A stretch of DNA of 11,670 bases from an uncultured Kiritimatiellota bacterium (GCA_934667295.1 CAKULR010000034.1:1-11670), one strand, 5' to 3'. Positions 1 through 7,459 are shown, counted from the first letter of the stretch. Numbers and translations are program-made. Notes: generated from the sequence alone by a model not told the origin.

Positions 1-176
1 AACTCCGATGATTGATGCTCTCGCTACCGCTCCGCAGACTACATCTGGCTTCGCAGAAGCCAGTCACAAAACAATCGTCTACAGGGTCGTGAAGTGTGAA
101 TGTTGCAGCCTTTGGCAGAAACATTCTGCGGAGCGGTAGCGAGAGCTGCACGAATCGGAGTTTGTTTTCACACTGG
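1..176 (-). repeat. Non-coding foldback repeat, copy A
   Basis: This stretch is an imperfect palindrome. Bases 17-38 are exactly complementary to 125-146 (22 bp), and AACTCCGAT at 1-9 pairs with ATCGGAGTT at 154-162 after a 7/7-nt internal loop. The core (39-124) contains a second perfect hairpin, CTGGCTTC at 45-52 with GAAGCCAG at 56-63 and loop GCA. The reverse complement matches 8163-8444 (copy B), including the outer TTTTCACACTGG at 165-176. No ORF of note lies inside. The element may continue left of the window edge, so its end is not certain. It ends about 60 nt before the GH123-like gene, so it could also act as a 5' structure there. Family unknown; I recognise neither a transposase end nor a known riboswitch. 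Confidence 0.85.
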
Positions 177-235
177 GGAGAATCAATCTGATTTATTGCT
201 ACATCTATAGACTGGAAACCGAAAGGAGAACGAGC

Positions 236-1687
236 ATGAAGAGACTTCTCATGGTGTGCGCTGCCGTCGGCGGAACGTTGGCGGCGGGGGCGCTGGACCT
301 TGCCGCGTGGCGGGGCGAGACGGTGAGCGCGTGGCTGCCGGCGGGCGAGCGCGTGGGCGCGGCGCCGGCGGGCTTCACGGTGAAGGTGGGCGTGGCGCGC
401 GACGTGAAGTACGCGCCGCAGCCGAAGGCGGCGGAGCGGCTGACGGGGAAGGACCGCATCGAGAGGAACTCCGGGGCGGAGGGACCGAAGGTCGTGCAGG
501 TGCAGGTGCCGCCGGACGCGAAGCCGGGCCGCTACGCGATCGGCGACGTGTCGGTGCGCGTGGTGGACCGCGTGCTGCCGCCCGCGAAGGACTGGCGCTA
601 CTACCTCGACCTGTGGCAGCATCCGTGGGCCGTCGCGCGCACGGCGGGCGCGAAGCCGTTCTCGAAGGAGCACTACGCCGCGATGGCGCCGCTCTGGAAG
701 CTGCTCGCCTCGGCGGGGCAGGAGACGCTCCCGACGACGCTCGTCGACCTGCCGTGGAACCACCAGTGCCACGACGGCTACGGCGCGATGGTGAAGTACG
801 TGCGCCGGGCGGACGGCACGACCGCCTTCGACTGGTCGCCCTTCGACGACTACGTCGCCTTCGGGCGCGCCTGCGGGCTCGGTCCGCACATCGCGTGCTA
901 CACGATGTGCCCGTGGGGCTACCTCGTGAGCTGGTACGACGAGGCCGGGACGATGCAGAAGGCGAAGGCCGTGCCCGGCACGCCGTTCTTCAAGGAATAC
1001 TGGGGGCCGTTCCTCACCGCCTTCGCCGCGCACCTCAAGGAGAAGGGGTGGTTCGAGGACGTCTACATCTCGCTCGACGAGCGCTCGCCCGAGGACCTGC
1101 GCAACACGGTGGACTTCCTGCGGGAGAAGGCGCCGGGCCTGAAGATCGCGATGGCGGGCAACCGCAAGCCGAGCGAGTTCAGGGGCATCGTGGTGGACAG
1201 CTATTCGCAGTCCCTCGGCCACGTGACGCCGGACTTCCTCGCCGAGGTGCCCCAGCGCCAGAAGGAGGGGAAGGTGACGACGTACTACATCTGCTGCGGA
1301 CCCGGCAAGCCCAACACGTTCATGGACAGCGAACTGGACGAGGCGTTCTGGTGCGGTGCGTACTCGGCGATGTGCGGCCTCGACGGCCTCCTGCGCTGGG
1401 CGTACAACAGCTGGCCGGCCGATGCGTGCGCGGACGCGAGCTACGGCAGCTGGCGCGCGGGCGACACGTTCCTCGTCTACCCGGACGGCTCGCCGTCCGC
1501 CCGCTTCCTGGAACTCCTGAACGGCATCCAGCAGGCCGAGAAGTTCAACCTCCTCAAGGCCCAGGGCGTGCGTACCGGCGAGCTCGCGGCCCTCGCGGCG
1601 AAGTACGACCTCAAGGCCGCGCTCAGCAAGAAGGACGGCGATTTCCGCGACCTCGTGAAGCTCACGAAGGACGTGCTGAACAAGTAA
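236..1687 (+). CDS. Secreted GH123-like (DUF4091) glycoside hydrolase
   Basis: Predicted 483-aa exported glycosidase. Residues 1-20 look like a signal peptide (MKRLL, then a hydrophobic Ala-rich run). Residues about 21-115 resemble the small N-terminal beta-sandwich of the DUF4091/GH123 family (VPPDAKPGRY at 92-100). Residues about 120-450 match the catalytic barrel, with DLWQHPWAVAR at 125-135, ISLDERSPED around 278-287 and a late LLRWAYNSW block. D281-E282 sits where GH123 enzymes carry the Asp-Glu pair used in substrate-assisted cleavage of N-acetyl-beta-galactosaminides. The protein is somewhat shorter than classical GH123 enzymes, so the true substrate is open. The start is supported by AAGGAG at 223-228, 7 nt before the ATG. 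The DUF1080 gene starts 11 nt after the stop, suggesting one transcript. An overlapping open frame on the same strand is a GC artefact. Confidence 0.8.
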   Translation: MKRLLMVCAAVGGTLAAGALDLAAWRGETVSAWLPAGERVGAAPAGFTVKVGVARDVKYAPQPKAAERLTGKDRIERNSGAEGPKVVQVQVPPDAKPGRYAIGDVSVRVVDRVLPPAKDWRYYLDLWQHPWAVARTAGAKPFSKEHYAAMAPLWKLLASAGQETLPTTLVDLPWNHQCHDGYGAMVKYVRRADGTTAFDWSPFDDYVAFGRACGLGPHIACYTMCPWGYLVSWYDEAGTMQKAKAVPGTPFFKEYWGPFLTAFAAHLKEKGWFEDVYISLDERSPEDLRNTVDFLREKAPGLKIAMAGNRKPSEFRGIVVDSYSQSLGHVTPDFLAEVPQRQKEGKVTTYYICCGPGKPNTFMDSELDEAFWCGAYSAMCGLDGLLRWAYNSWPADACADASYGSWRAGDTFLVYPDGSPSARFLELLNGIQQAEKFNLLKAQGVRTGELAALAAKYDLKAALSKKDGDFRDLVKLTKDVLNK

Positions 1688-1698
1688 AGGAACATGAA

Positions 1699-2487
1699 AT
1701 GAAGACGACGATTCCGATGATGGCGGCGGTTGCCCTGCTGGCCGGATGTGCGACCTACCAGAACGCAGCGCCGAACACGCTCACCGACGCCGAGAAGACG
1801 GCCGGGTGGAAGCTCCTGTGGGACGGCCGGACGCTCGACGGCTGGGTGGGCGAGAAGGGCGGCTGCAAGGCGCCGCCGGCGAAGGGCTGGAAGATCGAGG
1901 ACGGCGTGCTGACCGTGCTGCCGCATTCCCGCATCACCCCCGAGGGCAAGTGGGAGAAGCTGCCGCCCGAGGTGGCCGCGCTCGGCGGCGGGGGCGACCT
2001 CGTGACGGTGAAGGAGTACAGGGACTTCGAACTGCAGCTCGACTTCCGCCTCACGCGCGCGGCGAACAGCGGCATCAAGTACTTCTACAACCCGAAGCTC
2101 TTCAAGGGGACGTGCGAGGAGTACCAGATCCTCGACGCGGCGCACCCCGACTCCACGAAGGGCCGCGACGGGAAGTGCCGCCGCGTGGCGTCGCTCTACG
2201 ACATGATCCCCGCGAACGCGGAGGGCGCCGTCAGGCCGCTCGGCGAGTGGAACACGGCGAAGATCGTCGCGAAGGGCAACGTGGTCGAACACTGGCTCAA
2301 CGGCGTGAAGGTCGTCACATACGAGCGCGGCAGCGCGGCGTTCCGCCAGGCCGTCGCGGCGTCCAAGTACGCAAGGGAGCAGAAGCCGGGCGAACACTGG
2401 GGCGAGACGCCCGCCGGACGCATCAAGATCCAGGACCACGGCGACTCGACCGTGAGCTTCCGGAACATCAAGATCCGCGAGCTGTAG
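1699..2487 (+). CDS. DUF1080 / 3-keto-disaccharide hydrolase family lipoprotein
   Basis: 262-aa predicted lipoprotein. The lipobox is LLAGC with Cys17, so maturation by signal peptidase II and membrane anchoring are expected. The rest is one concanavalin-like beta-sandwich of the PF06439 (DUF1080) family. Diagnostic blocks are WKLLWDGRTLDGW near the start, DFELQLDFRLTRAANSGIKY in the middle, EYQILDAAHPD, GEWNTAKIV, EHWLNG, and the ending IKIQDHGDSTVSFRNIKIRE. Members act on 3-keto-glycosides or are uncharacterised; the substrate here is unknown. The frame is open much further upstream (to 256), but that part overlaps the GH123-like gene and is a shadow. ATG 1699 has AAAGGAA at 1686-1692, overlapping the stop of the previous gene, and is followed at once by a lipoprotein signal. 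Likely co-transcribed with the gene at 236. Confidence 0.85.
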   Translation: MKTTIPMMAAVALLAGCATYQNAAPNTLTDAEKTAGWKLLWDGRTLDGWVGEKGGCKAPPAKGWKIEDGVLTVLPHSRITPEGKWEKLPPEVAALGGGGDLVTVKEYRDFELQLDFRLTRAANSGIKYFYNPKLFKGTCEEYQILDAAHPDSTKGRDGKCRRVASLYDMIPANAEGAVRPLGEWNTAKIVAKGNVVEHWLNGVKVVTYERGSAAFRQAVAASKYAREQKPGEHWGETPAGRIKIQDHGDSTVSFRNIKIREL

Positions 2488-2515
2488 GCCGCTTGAAATT
2501 CTTTGAAATACCCCC

Positions 2516-2545
2516 TTGCGCGGGGGCCGGAACTTGTGATAAACT
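2516..2545 (+). promoter_or_regulatory. Candidate promoter for the small basic protein and tRNA-Cys
   Basis: TTGCGC (2516-2521) and TAAACT (2540-2545) are separated by 18 nt, a sigma-70-like arrangement. The expected start of transcription falls at or just before ATG 2553, so the mRNA may be leaderless; no Shine-Dalgarno sequence precedes that ATG. A small C5/G5 hairpin (2511-2515 with 2522-2526) encloses the -35 box. The same TTGCGC hexamer occurs in front of rpsL on the other strand. Read by eye, with no transcript data. Confidence 0.45.
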
Positions 2546-2552
2546 GTTGCGC

Positions 2553-2651
2553 ATGGGACAGCAACTTAGACAGCGTGCCAAGAGAAACCGCCGCAAGGCA
2601 TACGCCAAGCGTGTGAACGCGCGGCTTCTCGCGGCGAAGAAGGCCAAGTAG
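2553..2651 (+). CDS. Very basic 32-aa protein, ribosomal-protein-like
   Basis: A 32-codon frame, starting MGQQLRQRAKRNRRKA, that contains 13 Lys or Arg residues and no acidic ones. Such composition is typical of tiny rRNA- or nucleic-acid-binding proteins. I cannot place it in a named family; short Arg/Lys-rich proteins of this look are, from memory, found in other PVC genomes, but this is unverified. It does not resemble bTHX or bL36. Support for coding comes from a promoter that points straight at the ATG, the clean stop 14 nt before tRNA-Cys, and AT-richer flanks. Against it are the short length and lack of a ribosome binding site; a leaderless start would explain the latter. It probably shares a transcript with the tRNA. 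Confidence 0.6.
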   Translation: MGQQLRQRAKRNRRKAYAKRVNARLLAAKKAK

Positions 2652-2665
2652 GGCCCTTCGATTTC

Positions 2666-2739
2666 GGTGGGATGGCCGAGCGGTTAGGTAGTGGACTGCA
2701 AATCCACGTACAGCGGTTCAACTCCGCTTCCCACCTCCA
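2666..2739 (+). tRNA. tRNA-Cys (anticodon GCA)
   Basis: A full cloverleaf can be drawn. The acceptor stem GGTGGGA (2666-2672) pairs with TCCCACC (2729-2735). The anticodon arm is GTGGA-CTGCAAA-TCCAC (2691-2707) with GCA at 2698-2700. The T arm is AGCGG-TTCAACT-CCGCT (2712-2728), followed by discriminator T and an encoded CCA at 2737-2739. The D loop contains GGTTAGG. The GCA anticodon reads both Cys codons. It lies between the 32-aa gene and a terminator, so it is probably processed from a short common transcript. Confidence 0.97.
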
Positions 2740-2749
2740 TTAACAAGCG

Positions 2750-2782
2750 AACCCGCGCAGACAGCGCGGGTTTCGTGTTTCG
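2750..2782 (+). terminator. Rho-independent terminator after tRNA-Cys
   Basis: AACCCGCGC (2750-2758) and GCGCGGGTT (2764-2772) form a perfect 9-bp stem with the 5-nt loop AGACA, followed by the T-rich stretch TTTCGTGTTTCG. It lies 11 nt after the tRNA CCA end and before the alkaline phosphatase gene, so it separates the two transcripts. Confidence 0.8.
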
Positions 2783-2822
2783 ACGAGCGAACGAGCGAAA
2801 GCGAATGAAGGAGATGCGAAGC

Positions 2823-4238
2823 ATGAAGATCCGTCTGGTTCTGGGCCTGGTGGCCGTTTCCGTCGCGGCGTGCGCGGCGGCCCCGAAGTACGTGTTCCTC
2901 TTCATCGGCGACGGGATGTCCACGCCGCAGCGCATGGTCGCGGAGGAGTTCAGCCGCGCGACGGGGACGGGTCCGCTCGCGATGAACGCCCTGCCCTACC
3001 AGTGTACCACGCGCACGCGCTCGGCGAACGCGGTGATCACGGACTCGGCGGCGTCGGCGACGGCCATCGCGTGCGGCGAGAAGGCGAACAACGGCGCGCT
3101 CGGCATCACGCCGGACGGGCGGCGTCTCGAATCCGTGGCGGAGCTCGCGAAGAAGCGGGGTATGAGGGTGGGCATCCTGACGACGGTGCCGATCGTCCAC
3201 GCCACGCCCGCCGGGTTCTACGCGCACCGCACGAGCCGGGGCGATTCGTACGGCATCGCGCTCGACCTCCTCGCGTCGAAGTTCGACTTCTTCGCGGGCG
3301 GCGGCGTCTACGACAAGTTCGACGACAAGTCCCACGCCGAGTACCGGGGCAACGTCTTCGACCTCGCCGCGCGGGACGGCTACACGGTCGTGCGCGACCG
3401 GGAGGCGTTCGCCGCGCTCAAACCCGGCTGCGGCAAGGTGTGGGGCGTCTTCGCGAAGAACGCGCTCGCCTATGCCATTGACGGCCGGACGGCGAAGCAG
3501 CCCGAGCTTTCGACGATGGTGGAGAAGGCGATCGAGCTGCTGGAGGGTCCGCAGGGCTTCTTCATCATGGCCGAGGGCGGCGCGCTCGACTGGGGCGCGC
3601 ACGCGAACGACGCGGCGACTGTGCTGCGCGAGGCCGTCTCGCTCGACCAGGCGGTGAAGGTGGCGCTGGCGTTCCAGCAGCGGCATCCCGCCGAAACGCT
3701 CGTCGTCACGACGGGCGACCACGAGACGGGCGGCATGGCGATGGGCTTCGCGGGCCTCGGCTACAAGCTCTACGTGAAGTTGCTCGCGTACCAGACGTGT
3801 TCGGCGGAGGTGTTCTCGTCGCGCATCGCCGAGCGGATCAAGAAGGATCCCGCCCTCTCCTTCGACGCGGTGAAGCCGCTCGTGACGGAGGGCTTCGGCC
3901 TCGTGTTCGACGCGGCCCAGGCCGATACGGAGGAGAAGAAGCTGCTCCTCCTCTCCGCCGACGAGGTCAAGGAGCTGGAGAAGGCGTTCCGGACGGATGT
4001 CGCGTTCGTGAAGGCCCGCGAGAAGGAGACGACGAAGTACGACGAATCGCGCCGCCGGCAGTTCGCCTCCACGTGCCGCCGCCTCCTTTCCAACCACGCC
4101 GGCATCGGCTGGACCTCGGGCGCGCACACGGCGCTGCCGACGATGACGACGGCCCAGGGCTGCGGCGCGGAGGGCTTCGTCGGCTTCCTGGAGAACACGG
4201 ACATCGCCGCGCGGCTGAAGGCCCTGCTGGCGAAGTAG
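2823..4238 (+). CDS. Exported alkaline phosphatase (PhoA superfamily)
   Basis: 471-aa alkaline phosphatase (PF00245), a zinc/magnesium phosphomonoesterase expected outside the inner membrane. The N-terminus is a signal sequence; VAAC at 14-17 also fits a lipobox, so it may be a lipoprotein. Catalytic blocks are in order: FLFIGDGMS (metal ligand D30), ITDSAASA (nucleophile S75), VHATPAG (H126, T128), MAEGGALDWGAHAND (E251, D256, H260), TTGDHETGG (D299, H300) and SGAHT (H435). At the positions of E. coli D153 and K328 this protein has H126 and W257, a pairing I recall from the cold-active TAB5 enzyme. Upstream in-frame ATGs exist, but ATG 2823 has AAGGAG at 2808-2813, 9 nt away, and directly precedes the signal sequence. 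The YibE/F gene follows after 6 nt. The physiological substrate is unknown. Confidence 0.93.
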   Translation: MKIRLVLGLVAVSVAACAAAPKYVFLFIGDGMSTPQRMVAEEFSRATGTGPLAMNALPYQCTTRTRSANAVITDSAASATAIACGEKANNGALGITPDGRRLESVAELAKKRGMRVGILTTVPIVHATPAGFYAHRTSRGDSYGIALDLLASKFDFFAGGGVYDKFDDKSHAEYRGNVFDLAARDGYTVVRDREAFAALKPGCGKVWGVFAKNALAYAIDGRTAKQPELSTMVEKAIELLEGPQGFFIMAEGGALDWGAHANDAATVLREAVSLDQAVKVALAFQQRHPAETLVVTTGDHETGGMAMGFAGLGYKLYVKLLAYQTCSAEVFSSRIAERIKKDPALSFDAVKPLVTEGFGLVFDAAQADTEEKKLLLLSADEVKELEKAFRTDVAFVKAREKETTKYDESRRRQFASTCRRLLSNHAGIGWTSGAHTALPTMTTAQGCGAEGFVGFLENTDIAARLKALLAK

Positions 4239-4244
4239 GCCGCC

Positions 4245-5381
4245 ATGCGCCTCCGCCGCCGCGACGTCCTCCCCGTCCTCGCGCTCGCGCTCGTCTGCGT
4301 GGGGCTCTGGCTGATGCCGGCGGCGAAGACCGTCGCCGGCGACCCGGGCACCGCCGTGCGGGCGCGCGTGACGCAGGTGGACGATGCGGACGTCAAGAAG
4401 CTCGGCCTCCTCGACTACGGCTCGCAGCACCTGGAGGTGAAGGTCCTCGCGGGCGCGGAGAGGGGGCGCACGCTCAAGGCCAACAACGAGATCCGCGCGC
4501 AGCTCGACCTCGACAAGCACTTCGCGGTGGGCGACACCGCCGTGGTCATCATCCCCCCGGGCGGCGTGAAGGACGGGGAGACCGTCGTCGCGCGCGACCA
4601 CTGGCGGCTCGGCTGGGCGGGGCTCCTCTTCGGCGCGTTCTGCGTGCTCCTCTGCGTCTTCGGCGGATGGACGGGCGCGAAGGCACTCTTCAGCTTCCTC
4701 TTCAGCTGCCTCGTCGTGTGGAAGCTCGTGGTGCCGCTCGCCCTCGCCGGGTGGTCCGCCAGCGCCGTTTCCTTCGTCGCGGTGTGCGTGCTGACGGCGG
4801 TGATCATGTACCTCGTGGCGGGGCCGACGCGGAAGGGGGTGGCGGCGACGCTCGGCGCGCTCCTCGGCGTCCTCGCCGGGCTCGTCCTCGCGGACCTCTT
4901 CGCGTGGCTGATGAAGATCAACGGCGCGACGCTCCCCTTCGTCCAGACGCTCCTCTACTCCGGCTACGAGACGCTGGACCTTGCGGACATCTTCGTGGGG
5001 GCGATGGTGCTCGCCTCGTCCGGCGCGGTGATGGACCTCGCGATGGACATCGCCGCCGGCATCGAGGAGGTCGCGCGGCACAACCCCGCGCTGCCGCGCC
5101 GCGAACTCTGCCTCTCCGGCCTGCGCATCGGCCGCAGCGTCGTGGGCACGATGACGACGACCCTGCTCCTCGCCTATTCGGGCGGCTACCTCACGCTCCT
5201 GATGGTGTTCGCGGCGCAGGGGACGCATCCGCTCGACTTCCTCAACTCCACGCTCGTCTCGGCGGAGCTTGTGAAGACGCTCGTGGGCAGTTTCGCGCTC
5301 GTGCTCGTCGCGCCGTTCACGGCGCTCGTCGGCGCGCTCGTCCTCGCGCCCGCGCCGTCTGCGAAGGCGGCCTCTGCGTGA
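4245..5381 (+). CDS. YibE/F-like integral membrane protein
   Basis: 378-aa membrane protein of the YibE/F family (PF07907), function unknown. One hydrophobic segment at about 8-27 is followed by a soluble extracytoplasmic domain (about 30-118). Some seven further hydrophobic segments follow, roughly 122-140, 146-168, 173-192, 199-220, 248-270, 298-325 and 347-369. The family hallmarks are SSGAVMDLAMDIAAGIEE (258-275) and SGLRIGRSVVGTMTTTLLLAY (291-311), close to the usual IGRD-GTM-NTL-LAY motif, with Ser in place of the usual Asp. The gene starts 6 nt after the phosphatase stop, too close for a separate promoter, and has no strong ribosome binding site, so translational coupling is likely. 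Length is typical of the family. Confidence 0.85.
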   Translation: MRLRRRDVLPVLALALVCVGLWLMPAAKTVAGDPGTAVRARVTQVDDADVKKLGLLDYGSQHLEVKVLAGAERGRTLKANNEIRAQLDLDKHFAVGDTAVVIIPPGGVKDGETVVARDHWRLGWAGLLFGAFCVLLCVFGGWTGAKALFSFLFSCLVVWKLVVPLALAGWSASAVSFVAVCVLTAVIMYLVAGPTRKGVAATLGALLGVLAGLVLADLFAWLMKINGATLPFVQTLLYSGYETLDLADIFVGAMVLASSGAVMDLAMDIAAGIEEVARHNPALPRRELCLSGLRIGRSVVGTMTTTLLLAYSGGYLTLLMVFAAQGTHPLDFLNSTLVSAELVKTLVGSFALVLVAPFTALVGALVLAPAPSAKAASA

Positions 5382-5415
5382 GTCTTCGGCTTTCATGACA
5401 AGAAAGGAACATGCG

Positions 5416-7347
5416 ATGCACACTTCCGTTTTGAAGACGCTGTCCGTCCTCGCCCTCGCGGGCCTGGCGGCGTTGCCGCTTGCGGCGGCGCGCACGGCCC
5501 CCTGGACAAAGGAGAAGGCGTGGGCGTGGTACAACGCCCAGCCCTGGATCCGGGGCTGCAACTACATGCCCGCGAGTGCGGCGAACCGCGTGGACCAGTG
5601 GCAGGCACTCGGCAGCGAGGCGCGCTTCGCCGAAGTGGAACGCGAACTTGCGCTCGCCGAAAGGATCGGCTTCAACACGCTGCGCCTGATCGTCGCCTCG
5701 GAGGGCTTCGGCGTGTGGCTTGCCGACCCCGACGGTTTCCGGGCGCGCTTCGAGCGCTACCTGCAGATCCTCGCGAAGCACCGCCTGCGTGCCATCGTCG
5801 TCCTCGGCAACGACTGCTCGCGTCCGAAGGAACTCTGGAAACTGCCGACGCCGGGCGTCCAGACGTACGACCTCGGCTACCACGGCGGCCGCCGCGTGAC
5901 GCAGCACGGCAGCAATCCCCAGGCCGTCGGTTACACGGTGCTGGACGATCCCGCGCTGCGCCCGAAGTTCTACGCGCTCTGCGCGGAGCTTCTGACGGCC
6001 TACCGCGCCGACGACCGCATTCTCTTCTGGGACCTCTGGAACGAGCCCGGCAACAACAACCGCAACGACCGCACGCTGAGGGACATGCGCGAACTCTTCG
6101 AGCTGGCGTGGAAGATCGACCCGCAGCAGCCGCTCGCGGCGGATGTCTGGACGCTCAACTCCGCCTCGCCGGACGCCCGCCACGCCGTCGAGCGGCTTGC
6201 GGGCGACCTTTCGGACATCATCAGTTACCACCTCTACGCGAACTTCCGCGAGCAGAAGAAGACGATCGACCTCCTCCGGGCGCGTTGGGGGCGTCCGCTC
6301 GTGAACACCGAGTGGCTGGCCCGCATCTCGGGCGACGACGTCGCGACCTCCTACCCGCTCTTCGCGCAGGAGAGGGTCGGAAACACGTGCTGGGGCCTTG
6401 TCGCGGGCAAGTACCAGACCTACGAGCCCTACGAGTCGATGTGGAAGACGCAGTTCGAGTACCGCCGTCCCGACCAGCCCGTGACGAAGTGGTACCACGA
6501 TCTCTTCCGCCCCTCGCACCACCCCTACGATCCGAACGAGATCGCCGTCATCCGCCACGTCAACGCGGAGATGGACGCCGAGCGCGCCGGGCAGTCGCTG
6601 CGCGCGAAGATCGGCCGTGCGCACCGGATCGTCGGCGAGGACATGTGGTACGGCTACCGCCGGACGAAGTTCGACTTCAACGGTCGCGTCGGCTGGGTCG
6701 TCGAGCCGTCCGTGGCGCCCCCGGCCGGTCGCCCCTGGACCTGGACGATGCAGTGGGCCGAGGCGTTCGTCGACCGCACCGGCGTCCCCGACCTCCTGAA
6801 GAAGGGCTACCACCACGTCACGCTGGAACTCTTCGACACGCGGATGGACGACGCGGGCGTCGCGGCGGCGGCGGCCTTCCAGGCGTTTCTCGTGCGGGAA
6901 CTCGGTCTCGCTCCCCAGGCGAACCTGATCGGCATGAGCTGGGGCGGCTTCTTCTCCACCCGCTACGCGGCCGCGCACCCGGAGAACGTGCGGCGGATCT
7001 ACTACGACGCGCCGCTCCTGAACTTCCAGTCGTTCGCCCGCGCGAACCCGAACTGGCTGGGTCCGTGGAAGGCCACCGCCCCGGCGGACGGCGCGTGGGC
7101 GCAGGACCCGCGCATGCCCGTCAACCTCGCGGACCGGATCGCGAAGGCCGGCATCCCCGTCCTCATCCTCTACGGTGGCCAGGACCAGACCGTCCTGCCG
7201 GCGGAGAACTGCGAGCCCTTCGCCGCGCGCCTCAAGGCGGCGGGCGGCAAGGTGGAGGTGGAGAAGCGCGCGCTCTTCGGCCACCACCCCCACGGCGTCG
7301 ACCCCGACAAGACCGCCCGTATCGTGAACTTCTTCTCCCGTCCGTAA
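5416..7347 (+). CDS. Secreted GH5-like glycosidase fused to alpha/beta hydrolase
   Basis: 643-aa exported two-domain enzyme. Residues 1-25 are a signal peptide ending near LPLAAA. Residues about 30-375 form a clan GH-A barrel, closest to GH5-like cellulases: RGCNYMPAS near the start, DLWNEPGN with acid/base E210, and NTEWLAR with nucleophile E299. Residues about 408-643 form an alpha/beta hydrolase with the nucleophile elbow GMSWGG (S508), an acid in YGGQDQT (D590) and a His-rich GHHPHG loop (H623, H624 or H626). This suggests that one protein cuts a glycosidic bond and an ester, for example on an acylated plant polysaccharide; the substrate is an inference only. An upstream in-frame ATG at 5395 exists, but AAAGGAA at 5402-5408 and the signal peptide favour 5416. 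It follows the YibE/F gene by 34 nt and probably ends the operon. Confidence 0.85.
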   Translation: MHTSVLKTLSVLALAGLAALPLAAARTAPWTKEKAWAWYNAQPWIRGCNYMPASAANRVDQWQALGSEARFAEVERELALAERIGFNTLRLIVASEGFGVWLADPDGFRARFERYLQILAKHRLRAIVVLGNDCSRPKELWKLPTPGVQTYDLGYHGGRRVTQHGSNPQAVGYTVLDDPALRPKFYALCAELLTAYRADDRILFWDLWNEPGNNNRNDRTLRDMRELFELAWKIDPQQPLAADVWTLNSASPDARHAVERLAGDLSDIISYHLYANFREQKKTIDLLRARWGRPLVNTEWLARISGDDVATSYPLFAQERVGNTCWGLVAGKYQTYEPYESMWKTQFEYRRPDQPVTKWYHDLFRPSHHPYDPNEIAVIRHVNAEMDAERAGQSLRAKIGRAHRIVGEDMWYGYRRTKFDFNGRVGWVVEPSVAPPAGRPWTWTMQWAEAFVDRTGVPDLLKKGYHHVTLELFDTRMDDAGVAAAAAFQAFLVRELGLAPQANLIGMSWGGFFSTRYAAAHPENVRRIYYDAPLLNFQSFARANPNWLGPWKATAPADGAWAQDPRMPVNLADRIAKAGIPVLILYGGQDQTVLPAENCEPFAARLKAAGGKVEVEKRALFGHHPHGVDPDKTARIVNFFSRP

Positions 7348-7381
7348 GTCCCCCCCCTCTTTTTTCACTTTTTTAGAACGC

Positions 7382-7459
7382 CCTCCGAACGCATCAAGCC
7401 TCCGAACGCATCACGAGATCCCGAACGCGAAGTACCCGCGCCGCCCTCGGCGCGTGGCG
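7382..7459 (+). repeat. Short direct repeats, first cluster
   Basis: CTCCGAACGCATCA occurs twice (7383-7396 and 7400-7413), followed by a 34-bp unit at 7426-7459. That unit is repeated exactly at 7805-7838. It contains a 7-bp hairpin, CGCGCCG-CCCT-CGGCGCG (7437-7454). Right after the second copy, TCCGAACGCATC recurs at 7839-7850, so the same two modules appear in reversed order. Confidence 0.8.

Noticed and set aside
1..176. Integron attC site
   Set aside because: The palindromic shape is similar, but the bases flanking AAC and GTT do not fit the RYYYAAC / GTTRRRY core sites, no integrase is present, and the element does not border single-gene cassettes.
256..2487. 743-codon open frame that would fuse an Arg/Gly-rich protein to the DUF1080 lipoprotein
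   Set aside because: Its first 480 codons overlap the well-supported GH123-like gene and have the Arg/Ala/Gly-rich composition of a GC-rich shadow frame; the lipoprotein signal begins at 1699.
2691..2822. Upstream extension of the alkaline phosphatase frame
   Set aside because: It runs through tRNA-Cys and the terminator; the Shine-Dalgarno and signal sequence support ATG 2823.
2718..5561. Very long minus-strand open frame (947 codons)
   Set aside because: Antisense shadow of the phosphatase and YibE/F genes, both of which have clear motifs; its translation is low-complexity Arg/Glu/His-rich.
5317..7368. 683-codon minus-strand open frame
   Set aside because: Antisense to the glycosidase-esterase fusion; no recognisable domain and skewed composition.
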